Assembly: GCA_963739995.1 (NCBI GenBank)
Contig: CAVUCH010000003.1
Coordinates: 207,069-271,068, forward strand
DNA length: 64,000 bases
Reading direction: 5' to 3'
Origin: CAVUCH01 sp963739995
Lineage (GTDB): Bacteria; Acidobacteriota; Vicinamibacteria; Vicinamibacterales; JAENWD01
Of this stretch, positions 10,555 to 19,856 are shown one piece after another; position 1 is the stretch's first letter; each line of letters starts with the position of its first letter. A model generated the notes under the pieces. The model had not been told where the DNA came from, ran no database searches, and was given only the letters and a program-made list of their open reading frames with translations. The position numbers were made by a program, and so were the translations under genes.

Positions 10555-11446
10555 TCAGGCGGTGGGCGGTTTCAGCAGGTCATCGAGCAGCCGCTCGTCG
10601 TTGCGCCACTCGGTCTTCACCTTGACGTGCAGATCGAGGAAGACGCGCGCGCCGAAGAAGCGTTCGAGCTCGTGCCTGGCGGCCGTGCCGATCCGTTTGA
10701 TCATGTCGCCCGCGCGGCCCACCACGATGGCCTTTTGCGACTCGCGCTCCACGATGATCGAGCAATACAGTCGCATCAGCCCCTTCTCGTCGGGCTCCTC
10801 GAACTTGTCGACCACGACGGCCGTCGAGTACCGGCAGCTCCGCATGCGTGTGCTGCAGCACCTGCTCGCGGACCAGCTCGGACACGAAGAACCGCTCGGG
10901 CTGATCGGTCAGGTAGTCCGCAGGATAGAGCGGTTCCCCCGCCGGCAGGTGCTCCCAGATGGCCCCCTCGAGACGGTCCACGTTCTCGCCGGTGGCTGCC
11001 GACACCGGGATGATCTCTGCAAACGCGTGCTCACGGCTCCACGCCTCGATGATCGGCAGCAGCTTCGGCCGCGATACCAGGTCGACCTTGTTCAGCACGA
11101 GGGCGACCGGACCTGCGAGCTTGCGGACGACCCCGGCCATGAATTTGTCGCCGCCGCCGCTCTTCTCGGACACGTCGACGACGAGGACGACGAGATCCAC
11201 GTCGCGCATCGCCTCCATGGCCGTATCCACCATACGCACATTCAGGCGGTGCAGCGGCCGGTGGACACCCGGCGTGTCCACGAAGATCACCTGCCCTTCG
11301 TCGGAGTTCTTCACGCCGAGGATTCGGTTCCTCGTCGTCTGCGGCTTGTCCGAGACGATCGCTATCTTCGTCCCGACCAGCCGATTGAGCAGCGTGGACT
11401 TGCCCGCGTTCGGGCGGCCGACGAGCGAGACGAAGCCGGATTTCAT
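10555..11446 (-). CDS. era: GTPase Era, reading frame broken by one extra base
   Basis: Era is an essential GTPase that assists 16S rRNA maturation and 30S assembly. From ATG 11446 the product opens MKSGFVSLVGRPNAGKSTLL (G1), then DTPG (G3) and NKVD (G4). The frame then derails after ELP. Removing one C from the CC at 10831-10832 restores a continuous 296-residue Era, including the KH domain (GRAGDMIKRIGTAARHELE). Length and domain order are then normal. The start at 11446 is preferred over 11497 because the extra 17 residues come from intergenic repeat. Because Era is essential, a sequence error is more likely than a pseudogene. Confidence 0.9.
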
Positions 11447-11462
11447 GGATGGACGGAGTTGT

Positions 11463-11482
11463 GGGCTCCGGGCTCCGGGCTC
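11463..11482. repeat. Short heptad repeat (GGGCTCC) between corC-like gene and era
   Basis: About three units of GGGCTCC/GGGCTCA lie directly at the 3' end of the CBS-protein gene. This is a minimal copy of the heptad family seen elsewhere in the window. Confidence 0.6.
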
Positions 11483-12767
11483 ATGCCCGCTCCTCATGGC
11501 TCCTGTTCACCACGGGCGTGCCGTCGAGCTTCCGGACCCGCACCTTGTTCACCCGGCGGCGCTCGGCCTCGAGCACTTCGATGTGCAGGCCGTTCACCTC
11601 GAACACGTCCCCCACGGCGGGCACACGGCCGACCTGGCTGAGGATGAAGCCACCCACGGTTTCGAAGCCGTCGCGCTCGATATCGAGGTCGAGGCAGTCG
11701 GCGAGATCGTCGATGTCCACCTTCCCGCTGAAGACGAACACCCCGTTGCCCTCGTCCACGATCGACTCGGACTCGACGTCGTACTCATCGCGGATCTCGC
11801 CGACAATCTCCTCGAGCAGGTCTTCGATGGTGACGAGTCCTGCGGTGCCGCCGTACTCGTCCACGACGATGGCAGACTGTACCTGCTGGCGCTGAAAGTC
11901 TTTCAGCAGCTCCGCGACGCGCTTCGTCTCGGGCACGAAATGCGCGGGGCGCAGCAGGCGGGATACGACATGCTCGTCGAGGGACGTGTCACCCACGCGG
12001 ATCAGGTCTTTGACGTACACGAACCCGAGAATGTGGTCCAGGCTCTCCTGGAATACCGGGATGCGCGAGTACTCCTGCTCGGCGAGCAGCGCTCGCAGCT
12101 CCCCGAGCGTCGCATCCGAGCGGATGGCAACGATATCGGGGCGCGGTGTCATCACTTCGCGCACCAGCGTGTCGCCGAAGTCGACGATGGACTGCAGCAG
12201 CGCACGGTCCTCCCGCTCGATGAGTCCCTCGTGCTCCCCCGCCTCGAGGAAGGTGTGTGCGACCTCCTCGTCTTCCTCGTCATCCGACGCTTCGGCGCTG
12301 GTGATCGCGCCGGACTGGCGCTCCCGCCGCAGCGTGGCGATCAAGCCGACCAGCGCGCGCGTGATCGGCTGCAGCACGCGGGCAATCAGGCCAAACGACG
12401 GGAGCAGGAAATCCAGCACGCCCTCCGGGTCGCTCCGCACGATGAGGAGAGGCAGGAGGTGCTCGAAGACGATCACGAAGACAGCCATCGAGAGGACGAT
12501 GATCCCCAGGCCCTGCACGTGATCGACGCCGAGCAGGCTGGCCCAGAACACGGTGGCGACGCTGACGATCAGCCCCATCAGCAGGCGCACGGGCACGAAC
12601 AGCAGCACGGGGTCATCGAGGTACGGCCCGAGGCCGCCAGCCCGCCCGTTTCGTTCGGCCATCAGGCGCAGCGAGAGGCGCATCAGGGCGCTGAACGCCG
12701 CCTCGATCGTGCCGACGTAGATCGCGGCGAGCGCCAGGAGCACCAGCACGGCGATGGACGTGATCAC
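11481..12767 (-). CDS. CorC/HlyC-type CBS-domain membrane protein
   Basis: Integral membrane protein of the CNNM/CorC family, implicated in Mg2+ or Co2+ efflux (older name: hemolysin C). I use the GTG at 12767 (428 residues). It overlaps the ybeY stop (GTGA) and is preceded by a strong GAGGAGG about 6 nt upstream; the longer frame to 12911 is antisense-like filler. Domains: a CNNM-type membrane region with about four helices (1-150), an acidic linker, two CBS motifs (about 200-320, ending in VDEYGGTAGLVTIEDLLEEIVGEI), and a C-terminal CorC/HlyC domain (about 335-420). The phoH-ybeY-corC-era order is a widespread operon. Confidence 0.93.
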   Translation of the reverse strand: MITSIAVLVLLALAAIYVGTIEAAFSALMRLSLRLMAERNGRAGGLGPYLDDPVLLFVPVRLLMGLIVSVATVFWASLLGVDHVQGLGIIVLSMAVFVIVFEHLLPLLIVRSDPEGVLDFLLPSFGLIARVLQPITRALVGLIATLRRERQSGAITSAEASDDEEDEEVAHTFLEAGEHEGLIEREDRALLQSIVDFGDTLVREVMTPRPDIVAIRSDATLGELRALLAEQEYSRIPVFQESLDHILGFVYVKDLIRVGDTSLDEHVVSRLLRPAHFVPETKRVAELLKDFQRQQVQSAIVVDEYGGTAGLVTIEDLLEEIVGEIRDEYDVESESIVDEGNGVFVFSGKVDIDDLADCLDLDIERDGFETVGGFILSQVGRVPAVGDVFEVNGLHIEVLEAERRRVNKVRVRKLDGTPVVNRSHEERA

Positions 12768-13324
12768 TGCGCCTCCTCGCGCTCGATCAGGCCGGCGCCG
12801 AGCCCGCCCCTCCGCCGCAGCCGCGCCTCCGCCCGCCGCATCGCGCCCGCATCGTGTTCGTGGTCGTAGCCGATCAGGTGCAACAGGCCGTGCAGCGCCA
12901 GGACACGCCACTCGGTACGCTCGGCGTGCCCGGCCTCGCGCGCCTGCCGCGCGGCAATACCGCGTGCGATCACGATGTCGCCGAGGAAGCGAGGGGCGGT
13001 CCGGGTGCGAGTAAGCCGGGACTGACGTTCCGGCTGCACGACAGGGCCCGTCACCGGCCTGCCGATCGGATCCCCTGCTGGAAACGACAGAACGTCTGTC
13101 GCGCAGTCGAGGCCGCGATACTGCCGGTTCAGGATGCGTATGCGGCGGTCGCTCACGAGGGCGACGGTCACGGCGCCGCGGGCGCGAGCAGGCGCCACGC
13201 GGGCGAGCCAGGCTGCAAGCGCCGGAGCGCGCACCGGCCGCCCGTCGTCATCGACAACGTTCACGCGAAGGCGTGGAAGAGGGTGGGAGCCGTCGGATGG
13301 CATGGTGGCGTCAGGGCCGGCCAC
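12764..13324 (-). CDS. ybeY: Endoribonuclease YbeY
   Basis: Zinc-dependent single-strand endoribonuclease acting in 16S rRNA 3'-end maturation and ribosome quality control. The metal site HGLLHLIGYDHEHD near the C-terminus contains the three conserved histidines. TDVLSFPAGD is the usual upstream motif. At 186 residues it is slightly longer than average, with an Arg-rich insert after the FPAGD motif (about residues 85-110). The first ATG overlaps the end of phoH by 14 nt; a second ATG seven codons later (13303) is also plausible. The stop overlaps the next gene's GTG. Confidence 0.95.
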   Translation of the reverse strand: MAGPDATMPSDGSHPLPRLRVNVVDDDGRPVRAPALAAWLARVAPARARGAVTVALVSDRRIRILNRQYRGLDCATDVLSFPAGDPIGRPVTGPVVQPERQSRLTRTRTAPRFLGDIVIARGIAARQAREAGHAERTEWRVLALHGLLHLIGYDHEHDAGAMRRAEARLRRRGGLGAGLIEREEAQ

Positions 13325-14276
13325 TCACGACGCCGCCCTGACTGAACGCCTCGTACGCCTTGACGATCTGCTGCACCAGACGATGGCGCACGACGTCCTT
13401 GTCGTCGAAATGGATGAACGCGATGCCCTCGACCTGCGAGACGACCTTGAGCGCCTCGACCAGCCCCGACGTCCGCACGTTCGGCAGGTCGATCTGCGTG
13501 ACGTCGCCGGTGACGACCGCCTTCGATCCGAACCCGAGGCGCGTGAGGAACATCTTCATCTGCTCGGAGGTGGTGTTCTGCGCCTCGTCCAGGATCACGA
13601 ACGAATCGTTCAGCGTGCGGCCGCGCATGAAGGCGAGCGGCGCGATCTCCACCGTGCCCCGCTCGAGCAGCCGCTCGACACGGTCGACCTCCATCATGTC
13701 GTAGAGCGCATCATAGAGCGGCCGCAGGTACGGGTTCACCTTCTCCTGCAGATCACCGGGAAGGAAGCCGAGCTTCTCGCCAGCTTCGACAGCCGGCCGC
13801 GCGAGGATGATGCGGCTGACCTTCTTTGCCAGCAGGAAGGACACGGCCTGGGCCATGGCCAGGTAGGTCTTGCCCGTGCCGGCCGGTCCGACGCCGAAGA
13901 CGATGTCGTACTGGTCGATGGCCTCGAGGTACCGCCGCTGGTTGACGCTCTTCGGCGCGACCTGCCGCCGCCCCGCCGCCTTTGTCGCCGACTTGCCAAG
14001 GTAATCGCGCAGCTCGATCTGTTCGTCGGCCGCTATCAACTGCGCCGCCGTCTTCACGTCTCCATTCGCCGGGCGGTAGCCGTCGGCCATCAGCCCGGCA
14101 AGCTGAGCGAGCGTGCGCTCGGTCCGGGCGACGCCGGACGGATCACCTTCGACCGTCAGCTCGTTGCCTTGCGTGCGGATGCGCACCCCGAACACCGATT
14201 CGAGCTGTTTCAGATTCTCGTCGTATGTACCGAACAGCGAGGCGAGCCCTTCCTCAGGGACGGCGATTTTCTTCAT
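13311..14276 (-). CDS. phoH: PhoH family ATPase
   Basis: PhoH-like P-loop ATPase of 321 residues, linked in many bacteria to RNA metabolism with YbeY. A KH-like N-terminal region is followed by Walker A GPAGTGKT (residues 130-137) and Walker B FVILDEAQN. Conserved stretches ILARPAVEAGEKLGFLPGDL and VTGDVTQIDLP are typical. It is first in the phoH-ybeY-corC run; downstream overlaps indicate translational coupling. The start at 14276 gives the family-standard N-terminus. Upstream, about 120 bp lie between this start and the repeat element at 14400. Confidence 0.96.
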   Translation of the reverse strand: MKKIAVPEEGLASLFGTYDENLKQLESVFGVRIRTQGNELTVEGDPSGVARTERTLAQLAGLMADGYRPANGDVKTAAQLIAADEQIELRDYLGKSATKAAGRRQVAPKSVNQRRYLEAIDQYDIVFGVGPAGTGKTYLAMAQAVSFLLAKKVSRIILARPAVEAGEKLGFLPGDLQEKVNPYLRPLYDALYDMMEVDRVERLLERGTVEIAPLAFMRGRTLNDSFVILDEAQNTTSEQMKMFLTRLGFGSKAVVTGDVTQIDLPNVRTSGLVEALKVVSQVEGIAFIHFDDKDVVRHRLVQQIVKAYEAFSQGGVVSGRP

Positions 14277-14399
14277 CGGCGGACGCCGGAGCGTCGTAGA
14301 ACTCCTTCAAATCTGGGGAGGATGCACCACAAATTGTACCTTACCGCTCCTCGTCCGCAACCGCGCCCTAGCATCCTGGTGAAAGGCCGGCTGCATTCG

Positions 14400-14529
14400 G
14401 CCGCCGATGCATCCCGCCGGCTGCGTTGCTCATCACTCACGTATGCCCAATAAGCTCGCTCTTCGCGCCTGGCCATCCGGGCGCCGCGCTCCGACAGCCA
14501 CTCCACAAATGACAAGGACAGGCCACTAG
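14400..14529. mobile_element. MITE-like element, partial copy, abutting the 3' end of aspS
   Basis: The right half matches the element at 34982-35147. The terminal 31 bp (14499-14529) is identical to that copy's right inverted repeat. Similarity extends inward through GGCGCCGCGCTCCGACAGCC to roughly 14409. The left inverted repeat is missing or diverged. The terminal CTAG at 14526-14529 contains the aspS stop codon (TAG on the minus strand). A minus-strand reading frame starting inside the terminal repeat is shared with the other copy. Confidence 0.75.
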
Positions 14530-16289
14530 GTCACCGTCGTCTTCAACTTGAGCTCCCGCAACTGCTTGTCATCGACCGGCGATGGCGCCCCCGACATGAG
14601 GTCGACCGCCTGCGCGGTCTTGGGGAACGCAATCACCTCGCGGATGGAGCTTTCACCCGCCAGCAGCGCTACCGTCCGGTCGAGCCCGATAGCTATGCCG
14701 CCGTGCGGAGGCGTGCCGTACTCGAGGGCATCCACGAAGAACCCGAAGCGCATGCGGGCTTCCTCGTAACTGATGTTCAACAACCGGAAGATCTGACCCT
14801 GGACGGCCGCATCATGGATGCGGATGCTGCCACCCGCGATCTCGCTGCCATTCAACACGAGATCGTAGGCCTTCGCGCGCACCTTCCCGGGATCGCTCTC
14901 GAGTATGCCGAAATCCTCGTCCAACGGAGAGGTGAACGGGTGGTGCATCGGCGACCAGCGCTTCTCGTCGGCGTCCCACTCGAGCAGGGGGAAGTCCACC
15001 ACCCAGGCGAACGCAAACTGGCCGGGAGGAATCAGGTTCTCCTTTCGCGCCAGCGTCAGCCGGAAGGCGCCGAGCAGCTTCGACGCGGCAGCCGCCTCTC
15101 CACCGGCGAGCAGAATGAGATCCTCGTCGCGGCAGCCGGCCGCCTCCATCGCCTGCAGCAGGGTCGCCTCCCCAGCCGCCTTGACGTTCGTATTGATGGC
15201 GCCGTCTACCTTGCGCGCCCAGAGGATGCCCACGGCCCCAAGCGCTTTCGCCTGATCCACGAGCCCGTCGAGCTCCGAGCGCGAATAGCGTGCCGCGCCC
15301 GGAATCACGAGGGCCCGAACCACGCCACCTTTCCCGACTATCGAGCGGAACGCGTTGAACGCTGCCTCGGCCCACACGTCGCTCACGTCCACGATCTCGA
15401 GCCCGAAGCGTAGATCGGGCTTGTCGGATCCGTACTTCGCCAGCGCCTCGGCATACGGCAACCGCCGGAATGGCGTGGCCACCTCCACGCCGATCTCCCG
15501 GAAGATCAACTGGATGAGGGGCTCGATCATTGCGTAGATGGTCTCCGGCCGCGCAAACGACATCTCGACGTCCACCTGCGTGAACTCCGGCTGCCGGTCG
15601 GCGCGCAGGTCTTCGTCACGGAAGCATTTCACAATCTGGAAGTAGCGATCGGTACCGCCAATCATCAGGATCTGCTTGAAGATCTGCGGGGACTGCGGCA
15701 GCGCGTAGAACTCGCCGGGATGAACGCGGCTCGGCACGAGGTAGTCGCGGGCGCCCTCGGGCGTGGACTTCGACAGGATCGGCGTCTCGATTTCCCAGAA
15801 ACCCTGCTCGTCGAAGTAGCGGCGAATGGCCATCGTCACGCGATGCCGCAGCCCGAGGTTGTACTGCAGGCGCGGACGCCGCAGGTCCAGGTACCGAAAC
15901 CGCAACCTCACATCCTCGGACACATTCGCATCGTCGGCAATCGGGAGCGGCGGCGTCTTTGCCTCGTTCAGGACGCGGATCTCACGTGCGACGACCTCCA
16001 CTTCGCCGGTGGGCAGCTTCGGGTTGACGGTGTCGGTCGAGCGGGCACGCACCTCGCCGGTGACACCCACGACGTACTCGGCCCGCAGCCGCTTCGCCGC
16101 CCCGAGCAGCGCGTCGTCGACCACGACCTGCGTGAGGCCGCCGCGATCACGGATATCGATGAACAGCACGCCGCCCAGATCGCGCACGCGATGCACCCAG
16201 CCAAGCAGCGTGACTTCCTTTCCGACATCGGCCGCACGTACAGCGCCGCACGTGTGGGTTCTGGTCAATGAGCCTAGTTGGTCAGCCAA
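14526..16289 (-). CDS. aspS: Aspartate-tRNA ligase
   Basis: Class II aminoacyl-tRNA synthetase with 587 residues, bacterial type. An N-terminal OB anticodon-binding domain (GWVHRVRDLGGVLFIDIRDRGG, about 30-50) is followed by the catalytic core with motif 2 (FRDEDLRADRQPEFTQVDVE) and motif 3 (GLDRTVALL). The bacterial GAD insert lies in the middle. Archaea-like non-discriminating enzymes lack GAD, so this is the bacterial form; whether it also charges tRNA-Asn cannot be told by eye. The stop codon falls within the terminal CTAG of a MITE-like element. Confidence 0.97.
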   Translation of the reverse strand: MADQLGSLTRTHTCGAVRAADVGKEVTLLGWVHRVRDLGGVLFIDIRDRGGLTQVVVDDALLGAAKRLRAEYVVGVTGEVRARSTDTVNPKLPTGEVEVVAREIRVLNEAKTPPLPIADDANVSEDVRLRFRYLDLRRPRLQYNLGLRHRVTMAIRRYFDEQGFWEIETPILSKSTPEGARDYLVPSRVHPGEFYALPQSPQIFKQILMIGGTDRYFQIVKCFRDEDLRADRQPEFTQVDVEMSFARPETIYAMIEPLIQLIFREIGVEVATPFRRLPYAEALAKYGSDKPDLRFGLEIVDVSDVWAEAAFNAFRSIVGKGGVVRALVIPGAARYSRSELDGLVDQAKALGAVGILWARKVDGAINTNVKAAGEATLLQAMEAAGCRDEDLILLAGGEAAAASKLLGAFRLTLARKENLIPPGQFAFAWVVDFPLLEWDADEKRWSPMHHPFTSPLDEDFGILESDPGKVRAKAYDLVLNGSEIAGGSIRIHDAAVQGQIFRLLNISYEEARMRFGFFVDALEYGTPPHGGIAIGLDRTVALLAGESSIREVIAFPKTAQAVDLMSGAPSPVDDKQLRELKLKTTVT

Positions 16290-16302
16290 GTCCGATCCTT
16301 GT

Positions 16303-16387
16303 GAGGCTGCAGGCTACAGGCTGCAGCCTGCGGGCGCTGTCCGGCTCCGGGCCCGACATTGACCGCAGCCTGTAGCCTGCAGGCTGA
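16303..16387. repeat. Heptad-repeat hairpin element between hisS and aspS
   Basis: GGCTGCA/GGCTACA heptads on the left and CAGCCTG/TAGCCTG on the right flank a core with GGCTCCGGGCC. Same architecture as 4618-4706 and 24366-24456; can form a long imperfect hairpin between hisS and aspS transcription units. Confidence 0.85.
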
Positions 16388-16390
16388 AGT

Positions 16391-17797
16391 CTATCGATCC
16401 GTCTTCCCGAGCAGCCTCCCGACATCCTGTCGTGCCACAGACTGCTGCTCGCCCGTCCTCATGTTCTTCACAGTCACTTCGCCACGGGCTGCCTCGTCGT
16501 CGCCGATGATGACGACGTATGGGAAACCGCGCGCGGCGGCGTACTTGAACTGTTTCCCGAGCTTGTCGCTCTCCGGATACACGTCCACGCGAAAGCCGGC
16601 GCCGCGTAGCGATGCAGCGAGGGCGAGCGCGTCGGGTGTGCGCTCGGCGCTCCACAGCGTCACGAGGACATCAGCCGGTGAGGTCGTCACGTCCTTGGGA
16701 AACATGTTCCGCTCGGTCATGACCACGAGGATCCGTTCGAGGCCGAGCGAGAACCCGCACGCGGGCACCTGCTCTCCCGAGAACATCCCGACGAGGCCAT
16801 CGTACCGGCCGCCCCCGCCCAGGCTGCCGGCCAGATCAGGGACGGCAACCTCCATGATCGCGCCGGTGTAGTACGACAGCCCGCGCGCGAGGCTCGGGTC
16901 CACGCGGAGATGGGGCGCGGCAGACGTGGGAGCCGAGAGGCGCATCATCTGGGCCAGCGTGGAGAGTCCGACGGCTGCGGTCTGGGCCGTGGCTCTCACT
17001 GCGGCCTCAGCTCGTGCATCGCCGCTCGCAAGGCTGGCGCCCAACATCGCGAGCATCTCGCGATTGAACGCGGCGGGGTCCGCGTGCGAGGTCGCCAGAC
17101 CCGCGGCGCCTTCGAACGTCGCGAGCAGGCGGCGCGCAACGTCTTCTTCCAGGCCGCGCGACACCAGCTCCGATTGAACGCCACTCGCGCCGAGCTTGTC
17201 CAGCTTGTCGAGCGCCACGAGCGCCGTGCCATGCAGCGCCGGCTCCACTCCGGCCGCCTCGAGCAGCCCGGCCAGCACCTGCCGGTGATTCAGGCGGATC
17301 ACGAAATCGCTGAACCCGAGACGCGCGAGCACGTCGCTGACGGCCGAACAGAGTTCCACCTCGACCACCGGCGACGTCGAGCCCACGATGTCCACGTCGC
17401 ACTGGTAGAACTCGCGAAAGCGGCCCTTCTGCGGCCGGTCCGCCCGCCACACGGGCTGCACCTGGTAGCGCTTCAAGAACTTCGGCAGCTTGCCGCGGTA
17501 CTCGGCCACGACCCGCGCCAGCGGTACCGTCAGGTCGTAGCGCAACGCGAGGTCCGCCTCGCCGGTGTCCCGGCCCTCGTCCCCGCGCTTCAGGATTTTG
17601 AAGATCAGCCGGTCGCCTTCCTCGCCGTACTTCCCCATCAGCGTGTCGATGTTCTCGACGGCGGGGGTCTCGAGCGGCTCGAAGCCATAGCGGCGGTACA
17701 CGTCCGCGATCACGCCGATCACGTACTCGCGCCGCCGCACGTCTTCCGGGAGGAAGTCGCGCATGCCGCGCGCGGGCTGCGTCCGGGCTGCGGTCAT
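16391..17797 (-). CDS. hisS: Histidine-tRNA ligase
   Basis: Class II synthetase with 468 residues, within the long bacterial/archaeal-like subclass. GMRDFLPEDVRRREYV is the standard N-terminal signature. Motif 2 is seen at QPVWRADRPQKGRFREFYQCD, and the histidine-A loop at RGLSYYTGAIMEV. The C-terminal anticodon-binding domain includes DVYPESDKLGKQFKYA. It is upstream of aspS on the same strand, with a heptad repeat between them. Confidence 0.97.
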   Translation of the reverse strand: MTAARTQPARGMRDFLPEDVRRREYVIGVIADVYRRYGFEPLETPAVENIDTLMGKYGEEGDRLIFKILKRGDEGRDTGEADLALRYDLTVPLARVVAEYRGKLPKFLKRYQVQPVWRADRPQKGRFREFYQCDVDIVGSTSPVVEVELCSAVSDVLARLGFSDFVIRLNHRQVLAGLLEAAGVEPALHGTALVALDKLDKLGASGVQSELVSRGLEEDVARRLLATFEGAAGLATSHADPAAFNREMLAMLGASLASGDARAEAAVRATAQTAAVGLSTLAQMMRLSAPTSAAPHLRVDPSLARGLSYYTGAIMEVAVPDLAGSLGGGGRYDGLVGMFSGEQVPACGFSLGLERILVVMTERNMFPKDVTTSPADVLVTLWSAERTPDALALAASLRGAGFRVDVYPESDKLGKQFKYAAARGFPYVVIIGDDEAARGEVTVKNMRTGEQQSVARQDVGRLLGKTDR

Positions 17798-17803
17798 AGG
17801 GCC

Positions 17804-18322
17804 CTATGCGTCCTGATCCATGTAGTCGAGCCGGTATCGCACGTAGTTCGCCGCGCCTTCGAGGATGACGGCGAGCTCCGCGTCCGTGAGTGTGCGCCTG
17901 ACCTTGCCGGGACTGCCCATGACGAGCGAACGCGGCGGGATGACGGTGCGCTCCGGAACGAGCGTTCCTGCCGCGACGATCGAATCGCTCCCGACGTGTG
18001 AGCCGTTCAGCAGGATCGCCCCCATGCCGATCAGGCAGCGATCCTCGATCACGCACCCGTGCAGAATGGCGGCGTGGCCAACCGTCACGCGCTCGCCGAC
18101 GATCGTCGGGTACGACGGGTCGTGATTGACGTGCACGATGACGCCGTCCTGCAGGTTGGACTGGCGGCCGACGCGGATGTGGTTCACGTCGCCGCGCACA
18201 ATGGCATTGAGCCAGATGCTGCTCTCCGCGCCAACCACGACATCACCAATCACCTGCGCCGACTCGTCGACGTACGCCGACGGGTCGATCGTGGGGACGA
18301 TGTTGCGGTAGGGGCGTAGCAT
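17804..18322 (-). CDS. Gamma-carbonic anhydrase family protein (left-handed beta-helix)
   Basis: 172 residues made of hexapeptide repeats of a left-handed beta-helix trimer, family gamma-CA/YrdA/PaaY. The candidate zinc ligands are present: the His of VHVNHDPS and the two His of VGHAAILHGC. The opening FIDPSAYVDESAQVIGDVV-like segment and the C-terminal helix are typical. Whether it hydrates CO2 is uncertain, because many members are inactive or unassigned. The start lies 21 nt after the dcd stop, and its end is 6 nt before the hisS start, so the three are likely cotranscribed. Confidence 0.9.
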   Translation of the reverse strand: MLRPYRNIVPTIDPSAYVDESAQVIGDVVVGAESSIWLNAIVRGDVNHIRVGRQSNLQDGVIVHVNHDPSYPTIVGERVTVGHAAILHGCVIEDRCLIGMGAILLNGSHVGSDSIVAAGTLVPERTVIPPRSLVMGSPGKVRRTLTDAELAVILEGAANYVRYRLDYMDQDA

Positions 18323-18343
18323 TGGGGTGACGGTCGTCCGCCC

Positions 18344-18898
18344 TCAAATCTTCGGCAGCGTCACGCCGCGCTGCGCCTGGTACTTCCCGCTCTTCTCCTT
18401 GTAGGAGATCTCGCAGGGCTCATCGCTCTGGAAGAACAGCACCTGCGCGATCCCCTCGCGAGCGTAGATCTTCGCTGGCAGCGGCGTGGTGTTCGAAATC
18501 TCGATCGTGACGTGCCCCTCCCACTCGGGCTCGAACGGGGTCACGTTCACGATGATGCCGCACCGCGCATAGGTGGACTTGCCCAGGCAGATGGTGAGCA
18601 CGTCCCGCGGGATGCGGAAGTACTCTACGGTGCTCGCCAGGGCGAACGAGTTCGGGGGTATCGTGCACACGTCTGCGCGGATGTCGACGAACGATCGCGG
18701 GTCGAACGCCTTGGGGTCGACGACCGTGTTGTAGACGTTGGTGAAGACCTTGAACTCGTCGGCCACGCGGACGTCATACCCGTAGGACGACAGGCCGAAC
18801 GACACGACACCCTTGCGCACCTGCCGGTCCTCGAACGGCTCAATCATCCCGTGCTCGAGGGCCATGCGCTTGATCCAGCGGTCAGCTTTGATTGCCAT
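18344..18898 (-). CDS. dcd: dCTP deaminase
   Basis: Trimeric enzyme of pyrimidine deoxynucleotide metabolism that deaminates dCTP to dUTP; some members also hydrolyse to dUMP. 184 residues. The active-site segment GKSTYARCGIIVNVTPFEPEWEGHVT and the C-terminal GKYQAQRGVTLPKI are strongly conserved. The glutamate of PEWEG is the expected general base. With ndk just upstream on the same strand, the pair forms a small dNTP-metabolism group. Confidence 0.96.
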   Translation of the reverse strand: MAIKADRWIKRMALEHGMIEPFEDRQVRKGVVSFGLSSYGYDVRVADEFKVFTNVYNTVVDPKAFDPRSFVDIRADVCTIPPNSFALASTVEYFRIPRDVLTICLGKSTYARCGIIVNVTPFEPEWEGHVTIEISNTTPLPAKIYAREGIAQVLFFQSDEPCEISYKEKSGKYQAQRGVTLPKI

Positions 18899-18941
18899 GC
18901 GGTATCAGGGTGTCAGGTGTCTGGGAGCGAAGCCGGTCAGG

Positions 18942-19136
18942 CTAACGGCGCAGGAACGACAGGAGGAGCGTCGCGAGCAGGCTGAGCACGATACACGTGA
19001 CGATTGGAAAGTAGAAGCTGAACGACCCACGCCGCACTACGATATCTCCCGGCAGTCGCCCGAACGGCACACCGATGGATATCAGCAGCCCGATCGCGGC
19101 AATGGCGAGGCCCGCGACGATCAGCAGTTTGCCCAT
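18942..19136 (-). CDS. DUF2905 small membrane protein
   Basis: 64 residues with two hydrophobic helices (about 4-24 and 43-61) separated by a short basic loop. The loop contains FGRLPGDIVVRRGSFSFYFP; the LPGDI phrase followed by aromatic residues is characteristic of the DUF2905 family found in many bacteria. Function is unknown. It lies between ndk and dcd on the same strand, with about 40 nt to dcd. Confidence 0.88.
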   Translation of the reverse strand: MGKLLIVAGLAIAAIGLLISIGVPFGRLPGDIVVRRGSFSFYFPIVTCIVLSLLATLLLSFLRR

Positions 19137-19207
19137 AGCCAGATGGTACCGACCAGGGGAAGCCGGGCAGGCGCACGCGCGCTCCTGCCGCCCGGCTGCG
19201 GCGAGCC

Positions 19208-19621
19208 TCAGAGCAGCTCCCGACCCGCGAAGAAATACCCGATCTCGAATGCCGCCGTGTCAGGAGCATCCGAGCCGTGCGTCGCGTTGCGTTCGATAGA
19301 AGTGCCGAATTTCTTGCGTATCGTGCCACTATCAGCCTTCTCGGGGTTCGTCGCGCCCATCGCGGTGCGCCACCGGGTGATGGCCTCGGGCGCCTCGAGC
19401 GCCATCACGACAGCAGGCCCGGATGCCATGAAGTCAACCAGTTGGCCAAAGAACGGACGCTCGCGATGAACCGCGTAGAAGCCTTCGGCGTCGGCGTGAG
19501 TCAGGCGGACGTGCCGCATGGCACGAATCTGGAAGCCTTCCGCCTCGATGCGCTGAATGATGGGCCCGGTGTGGCCGGCCGCGACGGCGTCCGGCTTGAT
19601 AATGGCAAGTGTGCGTTCCAT
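19208..19621 (-). CDS. ndk: Nucleoside diphosphate kinase
   Basis: Transfers the gamma-phosphate from ATP to NDPs through a phosphohistidine. 137 residues, full length. The opening ERTLAIIKPDAV and the active-site motif RNATHGSD with His115 are present, as is the C-terminal EIGYFF. It is downstream of korB on the same strand but separated by about 720 bp of repeats and a small opposite-strand gene, so it probably has its own promoter. Confidence 0.97.
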   Translation of the reverse strand: MERTLAIIKPDAVAAGHTGPIIQRIEAEGFQIRAMRHVRLTHADAEGFYAVHRERPFFGQLVDFMASGPAVVMALEAPEAITRWRTAMGATNPEKADSGTIRKKFGTSIERNATHGSDAPDTAAFEIGYFFAGRELL

Positions 19622-19856
19622 GAGCCGTCGATTATATCAGGCTGACCTGGCGACCTCTGCCGGGATACGCTCCGGTGGACACGGCCCTGGACACGGCACG
19701 GCCAGCGAGTCCGGGCGGCACGGGGTCGAGCAGTCCGGTTGACCGGACGCCACGTACGATGTGCGCAGCTGCAGTTTCACGTAGTTCTGCCGGAACGCCG
19801 GACGTCACGCACGCGCCCGGCGCCGGGGGCACGTCCAGACTCGAACGGAAGGTCGC

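Noticed and set aside
10555..10845. Programmed frameshift in era
   Set aside because: No slippery heptamer or known precedent; identical single-G/C surpluses in other genes point to sequence error.
14273..14515. 80-codon minus-strand frame downstream of aspS as an independent gene
   Set aside because: First half is the repeat element's internal frame and the rest has no protein-like pattern; recorded only as an element feature.
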